Source: Ciona intestinalis (Eukaryota > Chordata > Ascidiacea > Phlebobranchia > Cionidae). Taken from it: a stretch of 64,000 nucleotides of DNA. Position numbers and translations under genes: made by a program. The notes beneath the pieces were generated by a model, which saw only the letters and a list, made by a program, of their open reading frames with translations, was not told where the DNA came from and did not search any database. The number at the start of each line of letters is the position of its first letter. Within the stretch, counting starts at the first letter, position 1. The stretch lies in assembly GCF_000224145.3 (NCBI RefSeq), contig NC_020179.2:3561885-3625884 (forward strand), given 5' to 3'. Positions 1 to 12,000 of this stretch are shown piece after piece.

Positions 1-2770
1 TCTTTGTTTACTACCAAATTGAAAGATAAAATAGAATGGAAAAGTGTCCTATCTTCCCCACCCTACCATATATGTAGTAGAGTGCTGGGGCAGAATGGAA
101 ACTGTTAGCATATTATATGCTGTATTGGATAATCGTGTAATAATCTTTGTTTATTTCTTAACGGGATAATAAAAGAGAAAAAATACCATTTTGCAACGAC
201 GATTTTATAAGCTTTCTTTGCATTTCTTGTACTGCAATGCAACATTACTTATATACATAATACATATATGCATGGAGAGCGAGGGGTTATAGACTCGAAT
301 ACAGGTGAAAGGGGAAATGATTTATGTATTAGGTTGACTGATATGAGAACATTCTTGGGCCTGAGTTCAAGCTAGATTCGGTTCGGTTTTGTTTCGAAAG
401 CACTAATCCCTTAATGCCGTAAGCCTTTTACCTGTAGATAGGCGAGGTTCGCTGTCGGGTTGTGCAAGTCTGACGTCATTGGATTGTTTACGCTTGAGTG
501 ATCTTTGTCGTCATCTTTGCCAGGGCTGCCGCTCGCTAAAAAAAGTGAAAAAGGGAAGCTATATTTAGAATTCGAGTTGCCTATTCATTATGTCCCTTTG
601 AAATTGAAAATATCTCTGATTGCGAACGTGCCGAGCTTTTTGAGCCAGATGAGGCGGAAATGAATAAACTCTTTGCTGAGCTACGCTTCGTTGCGTGTGA
701 ACGCGAAGCGTAGATGTATGAATAAACATTAAATAAACGTCATTTCGATTGAAATCTCCCGTAAAAGTTAAACTTGCCCGGCGCGCAGTGCGGGGTGTTT
801 TGAATTGGTGTTCGCCAAGTCAAAACATAATAAACCGTATATTCGTATTATTTCGAATAGTTTTAAGCACGAAACAGGTGGCCGTGTTTTAATAAAGCCA
901 CGCGACGAATGTAACAATGGTTTATTGTGACGTCGGTGCACAATTTTGTTTAGGATTATGACGTAATCCTTGGGCGATTTAGAAAAGTTTGGAGAGCATT
1001 ATTCGATGGTTTAATGCAAAGTACTCTTGTCCTAATCGGTTATCCGGGCAGTTGGTTAAGTCAAAAATTGCCATTCTCAAAGAGATTGTATTTTTAACTC
1101 TACCGCCGACCAAAAAGTCCGTTTTAGCGTAATTATAACCACCAGAGTTCAATTTTGCTTCTAACATCACTCGAGATTTTTTTAGATTTTAAACGAAAAA
1201 TGGTTGAATAAAAATCTTATCTTATGTATGGATGGACATTTCGTATTAAAACTTGTTCGCCTTTACAAAAATGGAGATTGCGGGTCGTTGAGATTTCTAC
1301 GAAAATATCGGGAGCGTCCTGGCCGCGTTCTTTCGGGAAATCGTAATTAAATCGTTTTCCAAGCACGATTAAATTAAACTAGCGATCGAATCAAGACAAT
1401 ACTTATCGTGGTAAGTCATTGTTTCGAGTCGGTGGGGTCACTACGGTCCGCGAGCGGTTGTGACCTCACTATGCGCTCTGTCGGATCACAAACAAAAGCA
1501 AGCTTGATGCATTACTTTAGTTCGGCTGGGACCGCACATTCTCTAGTTGAGTTACCATCCAGAAAATCGAAATTTAATGCAACCGCTGAACAATGCGACA
1601 ACGGTACGTGCAAATGCGGTTCGCGGTAAAAAACGCAGTCGGTTCCCGCGTTGGAAACAAACCGAAGCCGTTACCGATGTAACGCGTCGTCTATCACATA
1701 GTTGCACAGTAATGGATTAGCGGCAATAAGGAAACGGGCCGGTGAACGACTATTTGCCGACACCGTTTATCATTTTCTACTCGCAAATAAGTTTACCGGG
1801 AGAAAATTTATCGTTGAACAAATAACGCAGCTGAATTAACGGCGCACCGTTAGAGTGGGAAACCTATCTTGCGGCTTAGATGCAGTTTGATACAATGTTA
1901 TCGATCTTTCTACATATTTACCCAACCACTTTAAGATGATAAAAACTACGCCCGCGGATTGGTCGCGAAAACTCGTCACACGGTAAGTACAGATTGTTAC
2001 CCTCATCTGTGACGTCATAAGTTGGATTATACTCAAAATCAGACGTAAAAAACTGAAAAGGTTTTGTTAAAAAACGAATATGTTTTTACATTAAAAAGTT
2101 CTGAGAATCGAGTTGTGACTACTGTTTATTGAAAGTATATGTCCACCATTTTGGCCAACTTTCGTGGAAGAATTCGTACCCACAAACGATAGAATATAAT
2201 ATACCGAAAACTCGTGTTGTATATTAGGATTTTATAACATTTTTATATTTCCAATTGAAGTTCCTAAAAATTTCAGAAAACCAATGCAGATTCGTAACTC
2301 CAAAAGTGCCGTATGTCCCGGTATCGGCTTACGAGGTCTAGCTGTTATTTCTGATTCAGATGGCGAAAACTGACTCGTAAACATTTAATATTCGTTCGCT
2401 TTAGTTCCGCTCGAATCGCCCGCGATTATTAGACAATAAAACCTGAAAGAAACGCAACGGGGCCTTGAATCAATCACTGACGATCAAACAAGTCGTAAAA
2501 ACATGGCGAACACCAGATGTACATGCTCACCACTATATACGTGACTCACTAAAAACTGTAAGATCTTTTACGATTATGGCGCAAATTTCAGACCAGTTGG
2601 AACAGGCGAATATTTTGCCAACATATAAGTTAATACTTATTTCTACACGGGTAAGGCTCTGTAGCGTGATATGCAATAAGACCTGAGAATTAGGCTAGAG
2701 TTGGTGTATATTACTCCTTTTAGGTTAGTTACAATGGCCTTAAACAATTGGTATATGTTGTTACACTTAC
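1..2770. other. Left-edge stretch, probably Dachshund intron
   Basis: No exon is recognisable here on either strand. Because the Dachshund reading frame is open at 2771 (phase 1) and its remaining exons are missing, this is most simply intron, with later exons outside the window. It contains inverted-repeat element fragments at about 1-75 and 72-207, and TGACGTCA octamers at 471-478 and 2010-2017. The small open frames present look random. Confidence 0.6.
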
Positions 2771-5700
2771 TTCTTCGTTCGTGAGGTTGATCAAGACCGT
2801 GGTCAAGCCTCATACGTTTATGAAGCATCGATATATCGCCCTGGTTCATCAGTGACTGCAAAATAAGTATTATGACGTCACTGTAGATTGTAACGCAGCG
2901 TGAAATGTATATAGTAGGTTGGGGTAAGATGGTTCATGGTTTATTTTCTCCTATTGTCCCATTTGGTGGTACACAAAAAAAATTTAAATAATTATACAAC
3001 CGTTAACTTACGACTCTAAAAGATAGTTGTTAATTGTTAAAACACGATCAGGAAATATGGGATATTATGTGCTTACGATGTCCAAACTTACACAACAGTA
3101 CAATATATATAGAATGACTAAAAGTGCTTACGTTTGCAACTGCGGTATTCACTCGCATGTTCGCGTGGTGAGACATAAGATCTGTGGTCGGTGGGAGCAT
3201 GGGGTAGCGCTTTGGGGGACGCCCCGGGCGGCTGCGAAAATAAAATCCGATTATTATTCTGCCATGCTTCGCAGTCGGGTGATTTTTTGAAAATGTCCGA
3301 TTTTGCGCTTGAACGCAGAAGGCGCTAATGCATTCGGGGTTGAGGCGTGCGCAGATGTTGTTGGGAAAGTACAAAGCGCTCATTTGCTGCTGAAATCGAT
3401 GATTACAAGTTGGCGAGTCGCTCGCCCCTGGAAATCCATACATTTCCAAGTTGAAGAATCACAATGGCAGCCGTGATGTCATAATGTACATTGATGATGA
3501 CACTTTCCCCTGTGGGGAGCGCACACTTGGCAGGCGTCACGTGACGTTTCCGCATGACTGGTCGAGCAGGTTCACCCCCCAAGGGAGCCGAAGTGTCAGC
3601 TTTTGAAAATCGCGCCCCGTGTTCTCGGGCGCTGGCGTTGTGACGTCACAATGACAGCGATCCGGCTAAATTAAATTATATTCCGCATACAGCGCGAAAT
3701 GTTAGGGGCCGGTTAATAATTAATGTGAGCATCGGTTCGTTGTTTATCTTCGCATATACAAAGTGAAGCTACTACACTGATCGCTTGTTCTTGTCCGTCA
3801 GTCGTGTTACCAGCTTCGTGGCTCGTGACGTAGCGTACCGTCCCTTAACTGGTATTGACAACTCTACACCGGCGTCGGGTATAGAACGGCAGCGGGGTAT
3901 CATGTGATCTCCACAGAAATCACATCTGTGACGTCACAATTCGTTGAAATCGGAATCTGAATGATTTATAGTTTCCGTGTTTGTGGTGTCAATAGTCGTC
4001 GGCAAAAAACAGATGGCGAAAACGTGTGAAAATAAGCGACGGCAATCGAAGTTATTTGTTTTAAATCTGAGCGGGTAGCGGCGCTGGACGGGCGAATTAC
4101 TATGCGACAGCGTAATTTATTTTACAATTTCCCAAATATTAAACCGCCGTTGGTACCGCATTAAAAATTCATGCTAATTTATAAGCTGGGTCTGGATTAG
4201 TGTGAGCGATATTAGGGCAGGCATTTAAAGGGATCACAGCTCCTGCATTTAGCGGCATCAACGAATGCGCGTCATTTGTCATTTTGCGGATTTTCCAGGA
4301 GCCGCGTCATAGGTGTCTAGAATTGATTGCTTCGAGTAACATAAGCGGTGCGCATCCTGAAGTGGGGATACTCTCAAATAATGCCGTATTGTGACGTCAC
4401 AAGACCACGTGCACAGGATCGCAGGCTTCCTTGATTGTCTCCTCATACGTCACACGCGGTGACAAACGAACGGAATAGGAATTGGTTTCTTTACCAATTA
4501 GAACCCGATCTGTGTCTCCTATGTCGCGGAAATGCGCATTTTAATCAAGTTTTCATCCTCGTGAAATGATAGGCTGACTGTGGCCACGTGGTACCGACCG
4601 AAGCCGGGGCGAAGGGTTTTCACGTGATCGTACCCTGTTGAGGGACCGTCGTGTACTGAAGCGGAGTGTAGCCGCGACATGCATGTGCACTTAGCTCTAG
4701 GAGAGGAATCACATTAATTAGGCACCGGGTAATCGCAGCGACCGCTGGATGTTCTTCTTCTCTCTATCATTTGAATATGACGAACGACAGGGCAGACGTA
4801 TTCGAGCCTCGCCTAATCTAATAAGCAATTCCGATCCGGCGTAGTTTTAAATTGAATTCTGCTGTTTCGAAGCCGATCCGGCAGCTCGCCTTCGCTGGGT
4901 ATTAATTTAAAAGTTGGCCAAACCGAGTGAAACTGAAATGGTTTCAAAAATAGCTCGCGCCGTGCGAAAATCTGTGCCGAAGCACTCGGCGTAAGGTTCT
5001 TCGCGGTCGGATTATTTGAGACGCGCCGGAAAACGCCAATTTCCACTGACGAGGAACAATAGCCTGTCAATCATTTCGTCACAATACACCTTGTTGTGGA
5101 ATAAGGGTAAAGCGAAATTGATTGGCAGGGAACCGGACGCTTTTTCGTAAAACGCTAGCCCGGACGAAAACTTGAAAAAAAAGCTGTGAAGCATTCTTTC
5201 GCGTAATTAGTTCCAACTACAAATCCAGACGTAACCAAGTGTAAAATATAGCCCCGACTGCGGCCGTGAAGTTACTAATAACTATACTTGCTCAGCGACG
5301 TTACTAAGCCAGAATTAGCCAGGCTAAAAAGCGCTGCGCAAGCCTTTTTATCGAATTCTGAACCTGGCTGGAATTTTGAAGAGATTTGGATGTTTTTTTA
5401 AAGCCGTGTAACTTGTTTCTCTTTCTCTGCGCGCACGAACGGGTGTCTGCGGAGCGCTGTCAACGAAACCTAGCTTGTAACGAAATTAAACGAACCGACC
5501 GCGCATTGGAACGCGTGAGATTTTTACAGGTACAGCGTGCGCTTTTAGGGTCCAAGAAAAGACTGTGGCATTAGCAACATCGGTTTACAAGCAGTATAAG
5601 CTTGGCTTCTACATGCACAAGCGTAGACTAATCGCGCCTTCCGCAACCACGGCTCGCATTTCATTGATTGTTGCCCAACAATAGATGCTTGTGACACAAT

Positions 5701-8700
5701 AAAGTAAAAGTGAGACGAACAATGAACCGGAAATTGGTTTCAGCATCTGGTGTTGCAGGCTGGGTTGGCTGTGCATGCTCACGTGATCAAAAGCACAGTC
5801 AGAAGGCGTCGGGATGGGTTATTGTGACGTCACTGACGAAAATTGTGACTTGGGAGAAAAATACGCTATAATCCAGAGAATCTAGCGGGCCGCAAATATG
5901 TTTATTACTTTGCAAAGGCCAAGATAACGAAATGATCACCCCCCAGCTGTAGGATCGGCACGTAATTGCAAAAGCTATTACGACGAATATATTTCAGACA
6001 CGCATCGGGCCATTATGCGCAATAACGTTGCGGCCGAAGCGAAATAAACAATGCAATTTCCTATTTGCGAATTTAAAGGTAATGAGCTGTCATTACCCCG
6101 ATCCGAACGATCGAGGCGTTGCAAATTTTATGCGCTGCCATATGAAAAACATTGTAAGTTCAATGGCACGTACATAGGCTTCTGTCATTCATATGAGTGT
6201 GTATTGCCAAAACTCCATTTACTGCGTGCAGGAAAACGGTCCTTTTTGCTGTCCAATGTTTACTAATGGCACCAACTCTATAGGGAAACATTACACAACG
6301 ACAGAAACATAACATCAGGATATTATTACTTCTCAAAAAGTCGTGATCAAGATTAAAGCGCTCGGCTGCCGAAACCGGAACCTGCAGGCGATAATATGTT
6401 ACAAATAGTCTTCTGTGTGATGTCACATAGCTCTGTCTTAAATTCCGAGTCTGAGGTTTGCTATCTGACATCACAATTCACCTTGTGACCTCACAAACAT
6501 GCCGTTTCCGATAAAAGATTCATTCAGTTTTCTACGCAAACAGCCAGCACGGATTAAGCCCACTGTAATCGTAAAAACGATTCGCAATGTCTCACGCATT
6601 TAGAAAATAAACACAACTCTTCGACGAAGTGTTATGAGAAATGCAGAGAGGGAAACCATACTAATAGAGCATGGAATTTAAATATTGTCTTCGCAAAATC
6701 GTAAACAAATTTGGAAATGCGAAGTTTCGACGGTGGTAGTGGATATTATACCGTGAACAATGGCGCATATTTTAAGCCTGCACGACTGTGCTGAAATATG
6801 AAAATCAATCGTTATAGGGTAATTTGCACTTTGTGTGGATTGGTATTAGTAATAAAACGACGACTTGACAAAAATTGGCTTGACCTGTCATTTAAATACG
6901 ACTTAAACTGCGCGTGGTGTGATTGGACGGCTATCAAAAACACGTCTATTACAACTGCTCTGATTGGTCGGTTTAAAAATCTAACTTGCCTGCCCTGGTT
7001 GTGACGTCACAGATTATGTCTGTTCGAGGTAGTGACTAAGTTCGCGACACATCGAGTCAGAAAACAACTTTGGCATGAAAATTGTTAAATCGTTATAATT
7101 GTTCTGTTGACTCGAATTTAGTTATAACTGTGACATGAGACGATAAAAAATCTACATATGACATCATATACGAAAATGTTTCGCGCATTCCGCCTTTGCT
7201 TTTATTCTTGTTGTTTTTCAGCGCGCGCGTGAGTCGACGCATGCGCTCAAAATAAAAAGCTCGCAGTCGAAATGTCAACTGTTCGAGCAGTTATACGTAA
7301 TTACTGCCGAATGCTTTCAGTTTTGGTAAATGCGTTTTATTTTTGAGCCAAACTAAACAGTGGCTAGATGAAAAATTAACAAGAATTTAATTACGCGGTT
7401 TTCGCGTACGTTCGATGGTCAGCGCTGCCAATTATCATGCACTGCGACGTCACAGTGGGCCAAATTTACGCATGAGTGACCGCTCGGGATAAAAGACGCC
7501 GTAATCTCATTTGCACAAAAACTTGTTTGTTTCTGGAATTAGAGATAACAGACCTGTTCTGTTACGTCATAATTGCTCTGTTTTAGCTGGAACCGGTTCT
7601 TGGCGGATCCCAAACGTCAAGGGTGCCGCTGATTGGCTCGCGGGGTAACGATATGTCATCGTGGCGTAAACATACGCGAGACAAACGCGTGAGGTGCAAT
7701 TAATTAATTTAGGGTTAAATGATTAAGTCAATTCGTAAAACGCTGCATGAAATATTGATAAGAAGATGTCTCTCGGCTGATAGGCTATCGCGAGAACGAG
7801 GGTACTGCATGAACGTTTACAGATAGCTGATTTGCTGCTTATGCTTGACGAGAACTATATACACGTATACAAGAGAACTGGCTGCGATAAATACGATGCC
7901 ATAAAATTTAATATGGCTGACGTCAGCTCGATGGAACGCTATGAATAAACTCATTTATGTGGTTGTGCTTGTGTTTGGCTAGACACGACTTGCGCCCTAT
8001 GATTTGAAGAGGTTTACTGTAACATATCACTAACCTTGCAGTAGTGCAGTCCTGGTACAGGATTTCAAAGTCCTTTCGTGTTATAAGCTTACATCTGTTA
8101 ACACCCGGCTGAATTGCGCCGAGCCCGCGCAGAATTCGGACCTGCAAAATTGGGACATCATATATTAAGTTGACACGAAACAGCAGCCAGTGACGACAGA
8201 ATATTTCTTGGTCGTTTTTTTGCCGCGAATTAGTGGCAATCTTATCAGCTTAGGGGATTCACCTGTTCAACGTTGCACACGACCGGGGCGATGCTTAATC
8301 TTTTCAGTTTGGTGTAGACGGTATGCAGGCCGCCAACAAGATGTTTCAAAAAGAGATCAAACGCCTGTTGGGGGAAAAGCAATCGTGTAGATCTGACCCA
8401 TGTGTCGCGTGGAAATGATAAATATGTTCGTTTTTAATTAATTCGCTATTAGGAAGCTTCGCTGGGGAGAAGGGCTTATCTTCAGTGCTGTGTTATTTGT
8501 ACTGATTCGATATTAAGATAACATCATTGAAAAACAGCGATTTTGACGCTTCGTTGCGCCTAAAGTGACGTCATAATCGCTACAGCGACAGGAACAATAG
8601 GTATTCGACAGTCGAACAAGCGCATCTTTTTAATTAAGATAGAAAACATTGAGACACGACACACACGGGGAAAATTGCTCAATCGAATCAAGATGCAATT

Positions 8701-9008
8701 AAGGGACAACAATAGATCCGACCAGTGTCGAATTAAAAACAAAAGGCGTGCATTTTACGCGTGAAAAGTCATGAAGATTTACACTTGTTAAAATTACCCC
8801 CAACTCCCCTTGCTAATACTTATCAGAAAACATAAGTGTATATTGAAAATTGATGAGTGAGCCTAAATACCTGGGGGAGGCAGATGTATTCGTCGCAACC
8901 TAGAGAAAAACTGGCTACTTTTGAACCTCGGAGTTCGACCATTCTACATTCGTTGTTGGATGGGGTGTTTTCAACTGGCGGAGGGGTGCTGTATGCTGGC
9001 CTGTCCAT
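2771..9008 (-). CDS. DACH: Dachshund (DACH) transcription co-factor, 5' part; gene continues beyond the left edge
   Basis: Five minus-strand exons splice in frame: 8871-9008, 8263-8364, 8035-8141, 3132-3231 and 2771-2855. The first three encode the Ski/Sno/Dac (DACHbox-N) domain, with hallmark runs NNEC, LRGSKVASF, ICLPQ, FDLFLKHLVGGLHTVYTKL, VVCNVEQ, RILRGLGAIQPGVNRCKL and RKDFE. The fourth gives the diagnostic SRPGRPPKR segment; the fifth is a plausible linker (HKRMRLD) and less certain. Family knowledge: DACH proteins are nuclear co-repressors and DNA-binding proteins working with Six and Eya in retinal, limb and neural development. The second DACHbox and coiled coil are not visible and should lie left of position 1. 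The first exon opens with ATG directly after a good acceptor, so that Met may be the start after a 5' leader is joined, or an internal Met. The introns, especially 3232-8034, are rich in TGACGTCA palindromes. Confidence 0.92.
2908..3080. repeat. Inverted-repeat mini-element copy inside a Dachshund intron
   Basis: It begins with the family's terminal motif TATAGTAGGttGGGGTAAGATGG and carries the internal landmark TTATGTGCTTA near its other end. It fills most of the 276-base intron between the exons ending at 2855 and starting at 3132, so it reached an intron that tolerates insertion close to both splice sites. Confidence 0.7.
3232..8034. promoter_or_regulatory. Large Dachshund intron with repeated TGACGTCA palindromes; candidate cis-regulatory region
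   Basis: This 4.8 kb intron holds exact TGACGTCA octamers at 3641, 3929, 4392, 5825, 7002 and 7918. Close variants also occur, such as GTGATGTCAC near 6418 and GTGACCTCAC near 6485. The octamer is the palindromic CRE bound by CREB/ATF bZIP proteins in animals. The base composition is visibly less AT-rich than the right half of the window, and homeodomain-like TTAATTA cores recur. Regulatory function is inference: developmental genes often hold enhancers in their first introns, but nothing here proves activity. Confidence 0.4.
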
Positions 9009-12000
9009 CTGTGAAAACAAACAGTACTAAAAATTAAGTACAAATTAAATTTTATGTAAAAATTCAAGTATAATTCAAATTTTATGCAAAACTACGACGA
9101 TGTATGGTTTAAAATTGACTAAGGAACCAAATCCAATGGAAAACACGTTTCATTAAGTTTTAATCTGACATATTTACACATTCGACCCACAAAAACTGCA
9201 AGCCGGTATGGGTTAGGAAAACTAAATTATAGGTAAACATACGGAATGATTTTATTTAGGGATAAAAATGTTAATTTTCAAGCTTAACCGTTTGGCATTT
9301 TCGTATTACTATTTATGTAAAGTGTAAAAAACAATTTCTTCTTATACGTCGCAAAATTGTTTAAGTTATTGGGTCCTAAAATCATGTAAATAATAATAGC
9401 GTGGACTCTAACTAATAAAACGACACAAATGTGTAAAAAAATCCAAAATATATTGTTTTAAACGTATCTGGTTAATCTGTATGCTAATAAAACAAATTTA
9501 CTTTTATATGTATTATTATCAATGGTTCATAGAGGTAACGAATTTTCAGAGAAAGCCTCTCGATGTGTAATTTGATGCTGTTATGAAACACTAAGGCTAA
9601 ATTGACCAAGTGAGCAGGTCTTATGTAATGCTTGTTTTGCAACAATGCTAAATTGCCCATGTGTGATTAAACGTTTGGTTTGTGTAAATTAATTAATTAG
9701 CCCGATTTCCCGTAGCAGAGTTACAATGTTCATGCATCATCGGTGCTGTAAAAGTCGTTTATTTCCTATAAGGTACTTAGAACTACCCGGATTTGGTCCC
9801 AGGGCAGGACTGAAACTACAGCTGACTTATGCCCATATTGTATAGATGTGTTTGTCGGTCGATGGGCCGGATTGCACCTAACGAATATGTCGTATTGTGA
9901 TGAATAGTGAACCGTTTCCCATTATAAGTGCGAACTTTTGTTAATAACTCAGCGCGGCGCAAAGGGAAATGGCAATTATTGTGCGTGGTTGCCGAGACTT
10001 TATTTCCTCCTGCAACTGCCTAACTGTCATCAACTATTAAGCAAGGCAATTCTCATTGAAATTCCACAGCAGTGTTACCGGGTACATTTTACGCAGTGTT
10101 GCATAGAAAGGTAATTTTTTCGTGCAATCTGCTATCATGAAATTATATATATAGGTATTTATAACCGAACGTGGTGGCATTTATGGGCTACTGGTTTTCT
10201 TGGATCGTGCGAAATAGGAGCTGCGGCAGGATAGGCGGTAATGCTTTAATGCAAAGAATTCACCACTGTTGAGTAGGCGATGCATCCGCTGTAGTTCAGA
10301 GATCTCGGCGCCTATTTCCTGCCCAGTATTCGTAGCGCCCCGACATCCCACACACAACTGCTATATTATGTTTCCAATCTATCAGGATGCTAGGCGTGAC
10401 AGCGATTATTGCGAGCAGATCATTTGAGAATGCAACAAAAAAGACGGAAATTGCGGCAAATCCGCGCGGAAATGTCGTTATCAATTCCGTAGATCCCGAA
10501 AAGAGGAGATCCCGAAATGTCCATTCACAAAATTCTGCCATCCCGTTTGACCTCGTAGTAGAGTTCGAGTCCGCGCGAAATATATTGTTTATGATGTCAT
10601 AATGACCGAACAACTTCCTCGTCGAGTTGTGGCGAGATTGGACGCGGCGTGGGAACGAATTTTCAAACCTTTCCTTTAATTATCACATTCGCTAAGCCCA
10701 GGAAACGCATATGGAGCGGCTGGTGTTGCAGCAAAGCAGTTAGCCGACAGTTAATTACGTTAGCTTGATACCCCGTACAGCCACGGCAGGTTTACCGAGG
10801 AATAAATCTGGGGGGTCATCGAATGGTAGCGCAACTTTGTAGATCATTAACCTATCGGTCGTATTTGCGTAGAAAATCATAAAACTACGACTCATACAAA
10901 CGAGTGATGGTAATTTATATCATCTTTATGGTCCGCCTATAAATTCTAATATAACATTTACTCGTTTAATTTCCTTCTGGCAAATGTTGTTTGCTGTAAA
11001 GCTATTGGGCTCGTAAAACCGAATGCCCACGCGGGTTGTCCAAGCGCTGGTATGTTCACAACGCTTCGTGCAGCGTGGCGGCGAAATTCAAAATGGCGCT
11101 CATTGCTTGCTCGCGGCATCGGCTAATCACGAAATTAAGGCGGCGCCATTTTCTATCGATTAATTGCATTACATGGCCGTGATTACTGATTGTGTTGCGT
11201 AGTCTACGGCTCGCGGCCCGCCCCTAAAACCTGATGGCATACCAAAACAAGGACTAAACGCCCCAACAAATTGGGTCTAAATAGACCTACCCCAAACACG
11301 TGTTTATAGACATCGTGGCCGGAACGGTTAATAATTAATTGGCAAGTAAACAAAGACTAGTAGCGATTATTGTAGCCTAATGTTTCAATTAGAGCGTGCT
11401 TCTTTAAGCTATTGTGACGCAACGAAAAGCTTTATCATCACAATTTGCGCACGCTATCATGAGGTATGTGGGTAAGACAAATATGAGTAAGATTACAAAA
11501 GAGTCGCTAAACAAATTTTTCAAATGTCTTGACTTTTTATCTAAGAGAGTGCTGTATCCAGTGTAGGTTCGAGCTACTTATTAATTTCTTGCCGTTTCCG
11601 CTTTACTGCGACGGAATTAGCAATGTCGTCATACCTTGTTTTTTGAAAGCCTTGTATAGCATTCGGAAAGATTTTGGCGAACGATCTAAAACTAGTCTCG
11701 AATTACCGACGGCTTTGTCGGCAAAAACACTTCTGACGCTGCTTACAAATGGAGCTACCTTCGTACAAGAGAACGGTAATTGACGGTGCCACTAATGTGA
11801 TACTCTTAAGCGGCGCGCGCATTTAAAACTTGCCTGATTACCGAGGTACGAAGTAAGCTTTATTTCATGGCACTCGAATTTTCCGAGGATTACTTTTTAA
11901 AAGATAAAAAGGATTCTGCTCCGCGATTGAGAGCGAATAACAATGGGAGAAACGCCCCCTCGAAGTGCTGCCATCATTGCTGCTTAAAATAGCGGAACTA

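Noticed and set aside
3048-3449. 133-codon minus-strand open frame taken as a whole gene
   Set aside because: Only 3132-3231 is coding, as a Dachshund exon between good splice sites; the flanks are intron and mini-element.
10296-10613. Overlapping open frames on both strands near 10.3-10.6 kb
   Set aside because: No homology, no paired splice sites, and both strands are open over the same bases, which usually reflects composition.
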